Shown one piece after another: positions 5,556 through 12,639 of a stretch of DNA of 12,718 nt. The stretch lies in the NCBI GenBank assembly GCA_034666705.1, contig JAXDLH010000338.1:1-12718 (forward strand), written 5' to 3'. The notes beneath the pieces are model-generated. The model searched no databases and was not told the DNA's origin. It saw nothing but the letters and a program-made list of their open reading frames with translations. The stretch is from JAXDLH01 sp034666705. Lineage in GTDB: Bacteria > Chloroflexota > UBA6077 > SHYK01. Numbering within the stretch: the first letter of the stretch is position 1; each line of letters opens with the position of its first letter. Position numbers and translations under genes: made by a program.

Positions 5556-7814
5556 GTGGCCCAGCTTCCTTTCCGCATCGCCATCGTACCGGCGCCTGGC
5601 CCCGACGACGGGGCACACGGATCCGTGCGAATCAGCGGCGTCGCGCGTGCGTGGTTCCGAGCCCGCCGCGCGGATCCATTCGCGGTCGTGCTCAGCATTG
5701 CCGGATCCTCAGATGCGCCGCTCGCCGAGGTCCTCGCGGCGATGGAAGCCGAGTTTCGGACGGCGCATCGCGCCTCAGTGACCTCGAGCCTCGCGCGAGC
5801 TCTGCTCGCCGGGCATGAGGCGCTCGCCGCCCGCAACGCGTTGGCATTGCCGGAGCATCGCGTCGTGGCGTCCGCCATCGTGGCCACAGCCCGGGGGGAC
5901 AGCCTCTACATCGCGCGAACCGGCGCGACCCTGGTCGGCGCAGTCGACGAAGCGGGCTCGTGGGCCCACTCCGGCGACCCTGCGGTGGCGCAGCCCACGG
6001 AGGCCACGCCCGAGCTTGGCGCCGGCGCGGCGCCGCACGGTACGAGCGAGCTGCTTACGCTGGAACCAGGAAGCTGCGCGCTCCTGCTGCCGGGCGTCAC
6101 GATCGCTGACCTGGACGAGGCGCAACTCGTCGCCGCACTGCATGGCCCCCGCGACCTCACGAGTATCACGAGCCTCCTCGGCACGGTGCCCGTCGCGACG
6201 AGCGGACTCGTGGTCTGGCGGCCTCGACCGGACGACGCGATAGACGACACACGCTGGCAATCCTGGGCAATCGAGCGCGCATCGGCGGCGACTATCACTC
6301 GCCGCGCCCCGGAGATGGCGAAGTCTGAACCAGTGGCGAGGTCGATTCCAAGGCAGCCAACATCGACCACGGCAACGGTTGGGCGTTCAATTGAACCGGA
6401 CGATCTGCCGCGCCCCGACCAATCAGCGCGCAATCGAACGCTCGTAATCGAGCCCTCGATTGCCCAGGATTTGATCGTCCCCTCGTCTGCCCCCACGTCG
6501 CCCGGCGTGCCCGGAGGGTCACCAGCCCTCACAGTCGAACCATCGGCCGGCGCCTCAACGCCAATCTCCTTCCCACGCGACGACGCGAATGCGAGCCACG
6601 TCAAAGAGCGCGCCAAAGAACACGAAGCCGACGAGCCCGACGACTCGTCGGACCGCGGCGTGCTGCGACCACCGGCCGGGCGTGCGCGCTCGGGCAGTTG
6701 GGTACGACTCTTGCCGCTGGTGCCGTTGGCGCTGCTGCTCGTCGTGGCAGTCGTGCTGCTGCGTGGCATGCTGCCGCCCGGCGGAGCCGGCCAGTCGGTG
6801 GCGGACGCGGGGCGGATCATGGAGGAAGCGCAGAGCAATCCCGATCCGGCCGTGGCCGCGGGGCTGCTTGACCGCGCCATCGCCATCCTTCAACCGCTGG
6901 CCCCGCACGACCAGGCAGCCCAGACGCTCCTGGTGGAAGCGCAGGATCGACGGGACAGCGTCCTCGACGTCGTGCGCGTGGCGGCCAGCGCCGTGCGGCG
7001 GTTTCCGGTGCCCGTAAGCCCGGAGGCACGCCCGGTCGGGGTGTGGCGCGGCGAGGACGAGCTCTTCGTCTTCGACTCGGGCACCCAAGTGCTGTACCGG
7101 ACTGATGAGACTGGCACGCGGCTCGAGCCAGCGCTTCGCCCACCCGAGGTGGTAAGCAACGCACCGCTCGGCAAGCTCGTCTCCACCGCGTGGTCTCCAC
7201 CGCGCGGCAGTAATACGCAGGGGATGTTGCTCCTCCTGGATCATGTGCGGACGATCATCAGCGTAGGCCCCCGAGGCACTCCCGTTCAGCGCTGGATCCC
7301 GCCCGACAGCGGCTCGTGGCAGCGGCTCGGCGCGGCGGCCGCGACGTTCGACACCCTGTATGTGATCGACGCGGAACGCCAGCAGGTGCTCAGCTACCCG
7401 GCGCGGCAGCCGGGAGCGGGCTCGAAGGTTGCGGCTGCCTCGACGCCTGACCTCGACCTTGGTGCGGCCCTCGACCTCGCAACCGATGGGAACCTGTTTG
7501 TCCTCTTGCCCCGGGGGCGGATCGCCAAGCTCGCGCCCGGGGGAGCTGCGCTGCCCTTCGACGGCACCATCCCGGATGGGCCGCTTACGGCGCCAGTCGC
7601 GCTCTTCGCCAGCGAAGGAGTCGACCGGTTGTGGGTGTTGGAGCCCACGCAAGCGCGCGTGGTGGAGCTGACGGTCGACGGCGCCTACGTGCGCCAGTAC
7701 GTGCTGCCGGCCGACATGATGCGCAACGCGGTGAGTCTCCACGTCGACACCGCGGCCGGCGAGCTCCGCGTCTTGACGCCGCAAGCGGTGCTTCTGGTAG
7801 AAATGGATCAATAA
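5556..7814 (+). CDS. Degenerate PP2C-like domain / membrane helix / beta-propeller-like protein
   Basis: The 752-residue protein has four visible regions. Residues 1-225 look like a PPM/PP2C phosphatase fold: VVASAIVATARGDSLYIARTGATLVGAV (103-130) corresponds to the GTTLVAAxxxGDxLYIAHVGDSR core, and LLTLEPGSCALLLPGVTIADLDEAQLVAAL (166-195) corresponds to the LxxGDxLLLCSDGL stretch. The acidic metal ligands of the family (NED, DGMGG, SDG, GxDN) are missing, so it is probably a pseudophosphatase. Residues 226-380 are a Pro/Ser/Glu-rich disordered linker. Residues 382-404 are one membrane helix preceded by arginines. Residues 412-480 are helical, and 490-750 contain repeated strands (ELFVFDSGTQVLYR, DTLYVIDAERQQVLSYP, GNLFVLLPRGRIAKL, RLWVLEPTQARVVEL) typical of an NHL/TolB-type propeller, likely outside the cell. 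The GTG start is chosen for GGAG at 5545-5548 and the TATACT box; a longer frame would run into cbiB. No function is assigned; signalling or surface sensing is inference. Confidence 0.85.
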   Translation: MAQLPFRIAIVPAPGPDDGAHGSVRISGVARAWFRARRADPFAVVLSIAGSSDAPLAEVLAAMEAEFRTAHRASVTSSLARALLAGHEALAARNALALPEHRVVASAIVATARGDSLYIARTGATLVGAVDEAGSWAHSGDPAVAQPTEATPELGAGAAPHGTSELLTLEPGSCALLLPGVTIADLDEAQLVAALHGPRDLTSITSLLGTVPVATSGLVVWRPRPDDAIDDTRWQSWAIERASAATITRRAPEMAKSEPVARSIPRQPTSTTATVGRSIEPDDLPRPDQSARNRTLVIEPSIAQDLIVPSSAPTSPGVPGGSPALTVEPSAGASTPISFPRDDANASHVKERAKEHEADEPDDSSDRGVLRPPAGRARSGSWVRLLPLVPLALLLVVAVVLLRGMLPPGGAGQSVADAGRIMEEAQSNPDPAVAAGLLDRAIAILQPLAPHDQAAQTLLVEAQDRRDSVLDVVRVAASAVRRFPVPVSPEARPVGVWRGEDELFVFDSGTQVLYRTDETGTRLEPALRPPEVVSNAPLGKLVSTAWSPPRGSNTQGMLLLLDHVRTIISVGPRGTPVQRWIPPDSGSWQRLGAAAATFDTLYVIDAERQQVLSYPARQPGAGSKVAAASTPDLDLGAALDLATDGNLFVLLPRGRIAKLAPGGAALPFDGTIPDGPLTAPVALFASEGVDRLWVLEPTQARVVELTVDGAYVRQYVLPADMMRNAVSLHVDTAAGELRVLTPQAVLLVEMDQ

Positions 7815-7869
7815 GCGTTCGCAAGTATTCCCCATGCCTGCCGTCGCGGCTGGGGCGTTTGGAGATCCG

Positions 7870-8883
7870 GTGACCCGAGTCCTAGCTATTGAAAGCTCGT
7901 GCGATGAGACTGCGGCGGCGGTGGTTCGCGATGGCCGTTGGATCGAAGGCAATGCGGTCGCTAGCCAGATTCCGCTCCACCAACAGTACGGCGGCATCGT
8001 ACCGGAGGTCGCCTCACGCGCCCACGTCCAGGCGGTGGTACCGATCGTGCGCGAAGCGATGGCGCAGGCGGAGGTGGATTGGGGCGACCTCGACGTGATC
8101 GTCGGGACGCAAGGCCCTGGCCTCGCTGGCTCGCTGCTGATCGGCCTGAACGCCGCCAAGGCGATCGCCTACGCCCGCGACCTGCCGTTCGTCGGTGTCA
8201 ATCACCTCGAAGGGCACATCTATGCCAACTGGCTTGGGACAGCCCAAGAAGAGTCGAACAATCCTCCTGCGCCTGAGTTCCCGTTGCTGTGCCTCGTGGT
8301 ATCCGGAGGCCACACGGACCTGGTGCTGATGCGCGACCACGGCAACCTCGTCCGCCTTGGCCGCACCCGCGACGACGCGGCAGGTGAGGCGTTCGACAAG
8401 GTTGCCCGCATCCTTGGGCTTGGTTTTCCTGGCGGGCCAATTATCCAGAAGGCCGCCGAGCAGGGCGATCCCAAGCGCTTCCAACTGCCTCGCGCCTGGA
8501 TGAAGGACAGCTACGATTTCAGCTTCAGCGGGCTCAAGACCGCCGCCCTGCGGCTCGTCGAGACGTTCCCTGCGGGCGAGGTGCCCGTAGCCGACGTGGC
8601 CGTCGCGTTCCAGGAGGCGGTGGCGGACGTGCTGTCGGCGAAGACTGTCCAGGCCGCGGCGCAATATGGGGCGCGCCAGATCGCCCTGGCTGGCGGCGTG
8701 GCAGCGAACTCCGCGCTGCGCAAAGCCGTGCAGGATCGCTCGCCAGTGCCGGTGCGGTTGCCCGCCTTGAAATACTGCACCGACAACGCCGCGATGATCG
8801 CCAGCGCGGGCTACTTCCGCTACGCGCATGGCGCGCGAACAGGACTGATGGCCGACGTCGCGCCCAACCTCGCCATAGCCTGA
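7870..8883 (+). CDS. tsaD: tRNA N6-adenosine threonylcarbamoyltransferase TsaD
   Basis: TsaD (Kae1/YgjD/Gcp family) transfers the threonylcarbamoyl group from threonylcarbamoyl-AMP to A37 of ANN-decoding tRNAs, working with TsaB and TsaE in the cytoplasm. The 337-residue product matches family length. It has the N-terminal VLAIESSCDETAAAVV (4-19), EVASRAHV, GTQGPGLAGSLLIGL (79-93), the metal-binding HLEGH (His112, His116), LVVSGGHTDLVL, DDAAGEAFDKVARILGLGFPGGP, DFSFSGLKTA, LAGGVAANSALR, and CTDNAAMIA with Asp305 near the C terminus. The GTG at 7870 is preferred: GGAG lies 5 bases upstream and the protein then begins as relatives do. The in-frame ATG at 7834 lacks a ribosome site and adds a 12-residue tail. 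It starts 55 bp after the phosphatase-like gene with no terminator visible between them, so cotranscription is likely. tsaB and tsaE are not in the window. Confidence 0.98.
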   Translation: MTRVLAIESSCDETAAAVVRDGRWIEGNAVASQIPLHQQYGGIVPEVASRAHVQAVVPIVREAMAQAEVDWGDLDVIVGTQGPGLAGSLLIGLNAAKAIAYARDLPFVGVNHLEGHIYANWLGTAQEESNNPPAPEFPLLCLVVSGGHTDLVLMRDHGNLVRLGRTRDDAAGEAFDKVARILGLGFPGGPIIQKAAEQGDPKRFQLPRAWMKDSYDFSFSGLKTAALRLVETFPAGEVPVADVAVAFQEAVADVLSAKTVQAAAQYGARQIALAGGVAANSALRKAVQDRSPVPVRLPALKYCTDNAAMIASAGYFRYAHGARTGLMADVAPNLAIA

Positions 8884-8885
8884 CG

Positions 8886-8933
8886 CGCGCTGCCGCACCA
8901 TAATCGACTGAAAACTGTAGCGTAAGCAGCGCG
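8886..8933 (+). terminator. Possible weak terminator after tsaD
   Basis: Perfect 8-bp arms CGCGCTGC (8886-8893) and GCAGCGCG (8926-8933) begin 2 bases after the tsaD stop and enclose a 32-base loop. The loop is long and there is no T-run, so intrinsic termination is doubtful; the stem may only protect the 3' end. Confidence 0.25.
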
Positions 8934-9048
8934 GGACGCCAAAAGAACACGCGTCTTGCGCGTCTGATGCATAATCGAGATCGCCCACAGCGCCGTGGGC
9001 TGACGGCGCGCGTCCTGCGTCGGGACGGCGACCACCGCATAGGAGAGG
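8899..9048 (+). promoter_or_regulatory. glpX upstream region: repeated CATAATCGA and leader hairpin
   Basis: The 170-bp gap before glpX contains CATAATCGA twice, at 8899-8907 and 8970-8978, 71 bp apart. Each copy contains a -10-like CATAAT in an otherwise GC-rich stretch, so either could be a promoter element, although neither has a good -35. Downstream is a perfect 6-bp hairpin, GCCCAC/GTGGGC with a 6-base loop (8983-8988 with 8995-9000). The Shine-Dalgarno AGGAGAGG is at 9041-9048. Confidence 0.35.
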
Positions 9049-9053
9049 CAACG

Positions 9054-10061
9054 ATGCCGAACACCCCTCTCGACCGGAACCTCGCCCTCGAGCTCGTTCG
9101 CGCCACCGAGGCCGCCGCGCTCGCTGCGGCACGCTGGCAAGGCCGCGGCGACAAGAATATGGTCGACCAGGTCGCGGTGGACGCTATGAGGTTCGCCCTC
9201 CAGACCGTAGATATGGATGGCACAGTGGTGATCGGCGAGGGTGAGAAGGTCGAGGCACCGATGCTCTACATCGGCGAGCGGATCGGAAATGGGAATCTGC
9301 CCGCGGTCGACGTCGCCGTCGATCCGGTCGACGGCACGACGCTCTGCGCCAACGGACTCCCCGGCGCGATCTCAGTGGTGGCACTTGCGGAGCGCGGCAC
9401 GATGTTCTTCAGCCACGTCCCGTACATGGACAAACTGGTGGTCGGTCCCGAGGCCGCGGGCAAGGTCAGCCTCGACGCGCCCGTCGCCGATAACATCCGC
9501 GCCGTCGCCGACGCGAGCGGCCGCGACCCAAGCGATATTACCGTCGTCATTCTCAATCGGGACCGCAATGAGCATTACATCCGCGCCGTGCGTGAGATCG
9601 GAGCTCGGATTCGTCTGATCGACGCCGGCGATGTCGCAGCGGGGATCCAATCTGCCATGGAGGAGCACGCCGGTATCGACATGCTGCTCGGCATCGGGGG
9701 GGCGACCGAAGGGGTGATCACGGCATGCGCGGTGCGCTGCCTTGGCGGCGACATGCAGGGTCGCCTCTGGCCGCGCAACGACGCGGACCGGCGGATGGCA
9801 GAACAAGAGGGCATCGACATCGGCAAGCTCCTCACCCTGGACGACCTCTGCTCGGGCGAGAACGTTTTCATCGCTGCCACCGGCGTGAGCGATGGGGAGT
9901 TCCTGAAGGGCGTGCAATATACCAGTGATGGTGCGCTCACTCGGTCGATGGTCATGCGCTCGTCGTCCGGCACGATTCGCTGGGTCGACGCCAAGCACGA
10001 TTTCCAACGGCTGCGGAAGTTCGCCGGCGATCGCTACGAGGAATCCGGCGCCTCCCGCTAG
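9054..10061 (+). CDS. glpX: Class II fructose-1,6-bisphosphatase (GlpX)
   Basis: GlpX hydrolyses fructose 1,6-bisphosphate to fructose 6-phosphate, the irreversible step of gluconeogenesis; in some bacteria it also acts on sedoheptulose 1,7-bisphosphate. The 335-residue protein shows the family signature positions: GRGDKNMVDQVAVDAMR with Asp33, VVIGEGEKVEAPMLYIGE (58-75), the metal-binding VDPVDGTT (89-96, Asp90 and Asp93), YMDKLVVGP, LNRDRNEHYIRAVREIGARIRLI (167-189), and GIGGATEGVITACAVRCLGGDMQGRL (213-238, Glu219). These correspond to the acidic ligands known for E. coli GlpX (Asp33, Glu57, Asp85, Glu213). The ATG at 9054 follows a strong AGGAGAGG site; an upstream in-frame ATG at 8967 would add a basic, non-conserved 29-residue tail and has no ribosome site. 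It is probably expressed from its own promoter. Confidence 0.97.
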   Translation: MPNTPLDRNLALELVRATEAAALAAARWQGRGDKNMVDQVAVDAMRFALQTVDMDGTVVIGEGEKVEAPMLYIGERIGNGNLPAVDVAVDPVDGTTLCANGLPGAISVVALAERGTMFFSHVPYMDKLVVGPEAAGKVSLDAPVADNIRAVADASGRDPSDITVVILNRDRNEHYIRAVREIGARIRLIDAGDVAAGIQSAMEEHAGIDMLLGIGGATEGVITACAVRCLGGDMQGRLWPRNDADRRMAEQEGIDIGKLLTLDDLCSGENVFIAATGVSDGEFLKGVQYTSDGALTRSMVMRSSSGTIRWVDAKHDFQRLRKFAGDRYEESGASR

Positions 10062-10088
10062 AGCACCGGTCTAAACTCAAGCCAAGGC

Positions 10089-10105
10089 GAAAGCCGCAAG
10101 CTTTC
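10089..10105 (+). terminator. Small hairpin just after glpX
   Basis: GAAAGC (10089-10094) and GCTTTC (10100-10105) form a perfect 6-bp stem with the loop CGCAA, 28 bases beyond the glpX stop. There is no T-run after it. It is a candidate intrinsic terminator or 3'-end structure for glpX. Confidence 0.35.
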
Positions 10106-10189
10106 ACTCGTAAATCACGCCCGCATCAGTGCCGGTTTCATCGTAGCTTTGGTTTAGTAATCGGATGCGATCTGTTTTCAGGCTTGACG

Positions 10190-10219
10190 CAAGCGCCGGC
10201 CACCGCTCACCGGCGCTTG
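10190..10219. terminator. GC-rich hairpin in glpX-reductase gap
   Basis: A perfect 10-bp stem, CAAGCGCCGG (10190-10199) with CCGGCGCTTG (10210-10219), closes a 10-base loop. On the plus strand no T-run follows; on the minus strand the stem is followed by a mixed, moderately A/T-rich stretch. It may terminate glpX transcription or be a protein-binding dyad. Confidence 0.4.
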
Positions 10220-10403
10220 AACGATGCGTAATGGACCGATGCGCTAGTCCCGCGACGTGCCAGGGCGCCGTGGCCCAGGACTTGTCTGTCGCGAATCTGC
10301 TCATCGCCCTCACCATCATTATTGGGAATGGAGTCGTGGCCTCTGCGCGTTCCTGAGCGCGGCAGTTATCGCCCACGCGTGCGGTTTGTGAAGGAGGCAG
10401 AAC

Positions 10404-11363
10404 GTGGAGTATCGGTCGCTCGGCAAGTCGGGCCTGCAGGTCTCGCTGGCCGGGCTCGGAACGAATAACTTTGGCCGCCGACTCGACGCCGCGGCGACGG
10501 CGACCGTGGTGAACAAGGCGATCGATCTCGGCGTCAATTTCATCGACACTGCCGACGTGTACGGCGACCACAAGTCTGAGGAATTCATTGGTCGCGCCAT
10601 CAAAGATCATCGGCGCGATCTGGTCATCGGCACGAAGTTCACCCAGCCGATGGGCGAGGGTCCGCTGTGGCGCGGCGCCTCGCGGCGCTACGTCATGGAA
10701 GCGGTGCACGGCAGTATGCAGCGGCTCGGCATCGACTATATCGACCTCTACCAGATCCACTTTCCGGACTCAGCCACACCGCTCGAGGAGACCCTGCGCG
10801 CCCTGGACGATCTGGTGCGCAATGGCGACGTGCGCTACGTCGGCTGCTCGAACTTCGCGGCCTGGCAACTGGTCGAGGCTGCATGGATCACGAAAACCGA
10901 GCATTTGAACCCGCTCGTCTCTGTGCAAAACCAGTACAGCCTGCTGAACCGGGAACTCGAGCGCGAGGTGGCCCCCATCGCCACCAAGTACGGCGCCGGT
11001 GTCATTCCCTACTCGCCACTCGCCGGCGGCTTCCTGACGGGCAAGTATCGTCAAGGCGAGGCGGGGCCAGAAGGGGCGCGGCTCACGGGTGGCCAGGGAA
11101 ATGGCGCGCGGATGATGACGGACGAGAACTACGCGCGAGTCGCCACGCTCGCGGCATTTGCCGACGAGCACGACCATACCGCCGGAGAGTTGGCGATGGC
11201 CTGGCTGGCGGCGCAGCCGTTCGTCAGCAGCGTGATCGCAGGCGCGACCAAGCCCGAGCAGGTCGAAGAGAATGTGCGGGCGATCGAGTGGAAGCTGACG
11301 CCCGACGACCTCCAGGCAATCGACGCGATCGTCCCACCCCCAGCCCGGCCGCGCGGTCAATAG
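10404..11363 (+). CDS. Aldo/keto reductase
   Basis: This is a 319-residue NADPH-dependent oxidoreductase of the aldo/keto reductase TIM-barrel superfamily, closest in style to the YajO/potassium-channel-beta-like group. It begins MEYRSLGKSGLQVSLAGLGT. The catalytic tetrad is intact: Asp48 and Tyr53 in FIDTADVYG, Lys78 in VIGTKFT, and His119 in DLYQIHFPD. Later landmarks are VGCSNFAAWQL, VQNQYSLLNRELE, GVIPYSPLAGGFLTGKY, and the cofactor-binding SSVIAGATKPEQVEENVRA. The physiological carbonyl substrate cannot be read from the sequence. The GTG at 10404 has AAGGAGG 6 bases upstream, the best ribosome site in the window. It appears to be a single-gene unit facing a second reductase. The TAG stop is followed by 30 more in-frame, coding-like codons to a second TAG at 11454-11456. 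Confidence 0.95.
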   Translation: MEYRSLGKSGLQVSLAGLGTNNFGRRLDAAATATVVNKAIDLGVNFIDTADVYGDHKSEEFIGRAIKDHRRDLVIGTKFTQPMGEGPLWRGASRRYVMEAVHGSMQRLGIDYIDLYQIHFPDSATPLEETLRALDDLVRNGDVRYVGCSNFAAWQLVEAAWITKTEHLNPLVSVQNQYSLLNRELEREVAPIATKYGAGVIPYSPLAGGFLTGKYRQGEAGPEGARLTGGQGNGARMMTDENYARVATLAAFADEHDHTAGELAMAWLAAQPFVSSVIAGATKPEQVEENVRAIEWKLTPDDLQAIDAIVPPPARPRGQ

Positions 11364-11375
11364 CGCCCGGCCGGG
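11344..11375 (+). terminator. Possible hairpin overlapping the reductase stop codon
   Basis: CCCGGCCG (11344-11351) pairs with CGGCCGGG (11368-11375), an 8-bp stem with a 16-base loop that contains the TAG stop at 11361-11363. No T-run follows. It could be a stability or termination element, or an accident of high GC content. Confidence 0.25.
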
Positions 11376-11473
11376 AAGCTCTATCCCCGGGGCCAACCCG
11401 CCGAGGCGCCCACCGGCCCGGGTGCCTACTTCTTCGGTGAATCCGCCTACCCATAGCAGCAGACGTTCCCCGC

Positions 11474-11496
11474 TCATCCTGAGCCTGTCGAAGGAT
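11474..11496. repeat. REP-like intergenic element (single copy here)
   Basis: The stretch TCATCCTGAGCCTGTCG followed by AAGGAT is a word I recognise from intergenic repeats in many bacterial genomes, including Chloroflexota; its translation gives the tell-tale SFDRLRMSG peptide. ATCCT (11476-11480) and AGGAT (11492-11496) form a short stem with an 11-base loop. It lies between two convergent genes, a usual place for REP/MITE-like elements. Only one copy falls in the window, so the repeat status rests on recall rather than on internal evidence. Confidence 0.6.
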
Positions 11497-11604
11497 CCGC
11501 CGCGCGTCGAGCTCGGGAACCGATCGCTGACACCAACGAACGACCCTGCCCCGGGTGCAACGCGTTTACGCATGCAAGCTTGACGTTACGCCAGCTGCGT
11601 TCCC

Positions 11605-12588
11605 CTACGCGGGGTCCTCGTTGAGGGCGACGATGCGTGTGACGACGTGGTCGGGAAGCGGACCGGCTTCCTCGGCGTGGACGGCAAACTCGATCTGCGT
11701 CACGTCCGAGACGCCGACCAGCGCCGTACTTACACCCGGTACGCTCAACGCGAAGCGGATCGCCAGCTCCGCCATACTGATCCCCAGCTCCTTCGCTAGC
11801 GGCTCGAGGCGGGCCGCGCGGCTCACGTCGGTCGCGTAATCTGCGCCCGCCATTGCCGGGCCACTGCCGCCGCCGGACAGCGGATGCCGCTCCGTTGCCG
11901 CGAGCGCTCCCGCGGCAAGGATTCGGATCGCCGCGACACCCATCCCCACACTGGCAGCCTTCGTCAGTATGCCGCCGAGGTCCTGCGGGCCAAACTGCGA
12001 CGGCGCTGGATAGGCCGCTGACGGGTTAACGGCGTTGACGTAGCACTGCATCGCGTCGAAGGCGCCTGGTCGGATCGCCTCCAGCACCGCGTCCGTCTGG
12101 CCGAGGGCGGTGAAGCCGATGAAGCGGGTGAGTCCCTCGTGCTGGAAGTCACGGAAGATAGCGAGCAACGGGCCGAGCGCATCAGCCGCGGTCAGGTCAC
12201 GCGCACCGACATCGCTCGCACGCCGCAACCGGCCGTGGTAGTAGAGCACGTCGACTGAATCGCGGCCGAGCCGGCTCAGGCTCGCGTCGAGCAGCGCACG
12301 CACGGCATGCTTCCCGGCATTCAGCTCTGCCTGACCAAACTGCAGCTTCGTCGCCACGTGCACGTCCGCCTTGAGGTCGCGGAGCGTGCGCCCGAGATTC
12401 TGCTCCGAACGCCCGTCGCCATACTGGGCGGCCGTGTCAAAATAGTTGATGCCGAGCTCGATCGCCCGCGCGATGGCCCGCGCCTGCGCTTGCGCCTCGC
12501 CGCGCACCATCAGGCCAGCCTGGGCACCGCACCCAAAGCCGATCTCTGAGATGCGCAGTCCTGCCCGGCCAAGCTCACGCAGCTTCAC
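11605..12588 (-). CDS. Aldo/keto reductase, second and divergent
   Basis: This is a 327-residue protein of the aldo/keto reductase superfamily, convergent with and only distantly similar to the first reductase. It begins VKLRELGRAGLRISEIGFGCG. Tetrad positions are Asp51 and Tyr56 in NYFDTAAQYGDGRSEQNLG, Lys81 in VATKLQF, and His118 in DVLYYHGRL, where the usual LxQxHxPD context is altered. The C-terminal half has RFIGFTALGQTDAVLEAI, QCYVNAVNPSA, GMGVAAIRILAAGAL and the cofactor-site-like VSTALVGVSDVTQIEFAV. Substrate is unknown; the atypical strand around His118 suggests a subfamily separate from the first reductase. The GTG at 12586-12588 is chosen because GGGAGGA lies just upstream (about 4 bases) and the protein then starts at the conserved first strand; a TTG at 12607-12609 would add MVGTGGR and lacks a ribosome site. 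Confidence 0.92.
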   Translation of the reverse strand: MKLRELGRAGLRISEIGFGCGAQAGLMVRGEAQAQARAIARAIELGINYFDTAAQYGDGRSEQNLGRTLRDLKADVHVATKLQFGQAELNAGKHAVRALLDASLSRLGRDSVDVLYYHGRLRRASDVGARDLTAADALGPLLAIFRDFQHEGLTRFIGFTALGQTDAVLEAIRPGAFDAMQCYVNAVNPSAAYPAPSQFGPQDLGGILTKAASVGMGVAAIRILAAGALAATERHPLSGGGSGPAMAGADYATDVSRAARLEPLAKELGISMAELAIRFALSVPGVSTALVGVSDVTQIEFAVHAEEAGPLPDHVVTRIVALNEDPA

Positions 12589-12639
12589 CCGTCCTCCCGT
12601 TCCTACCAACGTGCACCAGGGTGGCGGCCTCCAATCGTC

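Larger units (their letters stand above)
10062..10403. other. 342-bp intergenic region between glpX and aldo/keto reductase
   Basis: No convincing gene is visible. The region contains two terminator-like hairpins (listed separately) and the Shine-Dalgarno AAGGAGG for the reductase at 10391-10397. GATGCG occurs three times (10164-10169, 10223-10228, 10236-10241). A plus-strand frame at 10165-10356 ends in a hydrophobic run (LLIALTIIIGNGVV) but has no ribosome site and a poor start, so it is not called. I see no clear -10/-35 pair for the reductase and no tRNA-like fold. Confidence 0.6.

Noticed and set aside
7834..7869. Upstream ATG start for tsaD
   Set aside because: No ribosome site, and it adds a non-conserved tail; GTG at 7870 has GGAG 5 bases upstream.
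6555..8159. Long minus-strand open frames under the phosphatase-like gene and tsaD (also 8014-9132)
   Set aside because: Arg/His-rich shadow translations opposite well-supported genes; no family resemblance.
10165..10356. Small 63-codon plus-strand frame with hydrophobic C terminus
   Set aside because: No Shine-Dalgarno, spans the 10190-10219 hairpin, and codon use is not convincing.
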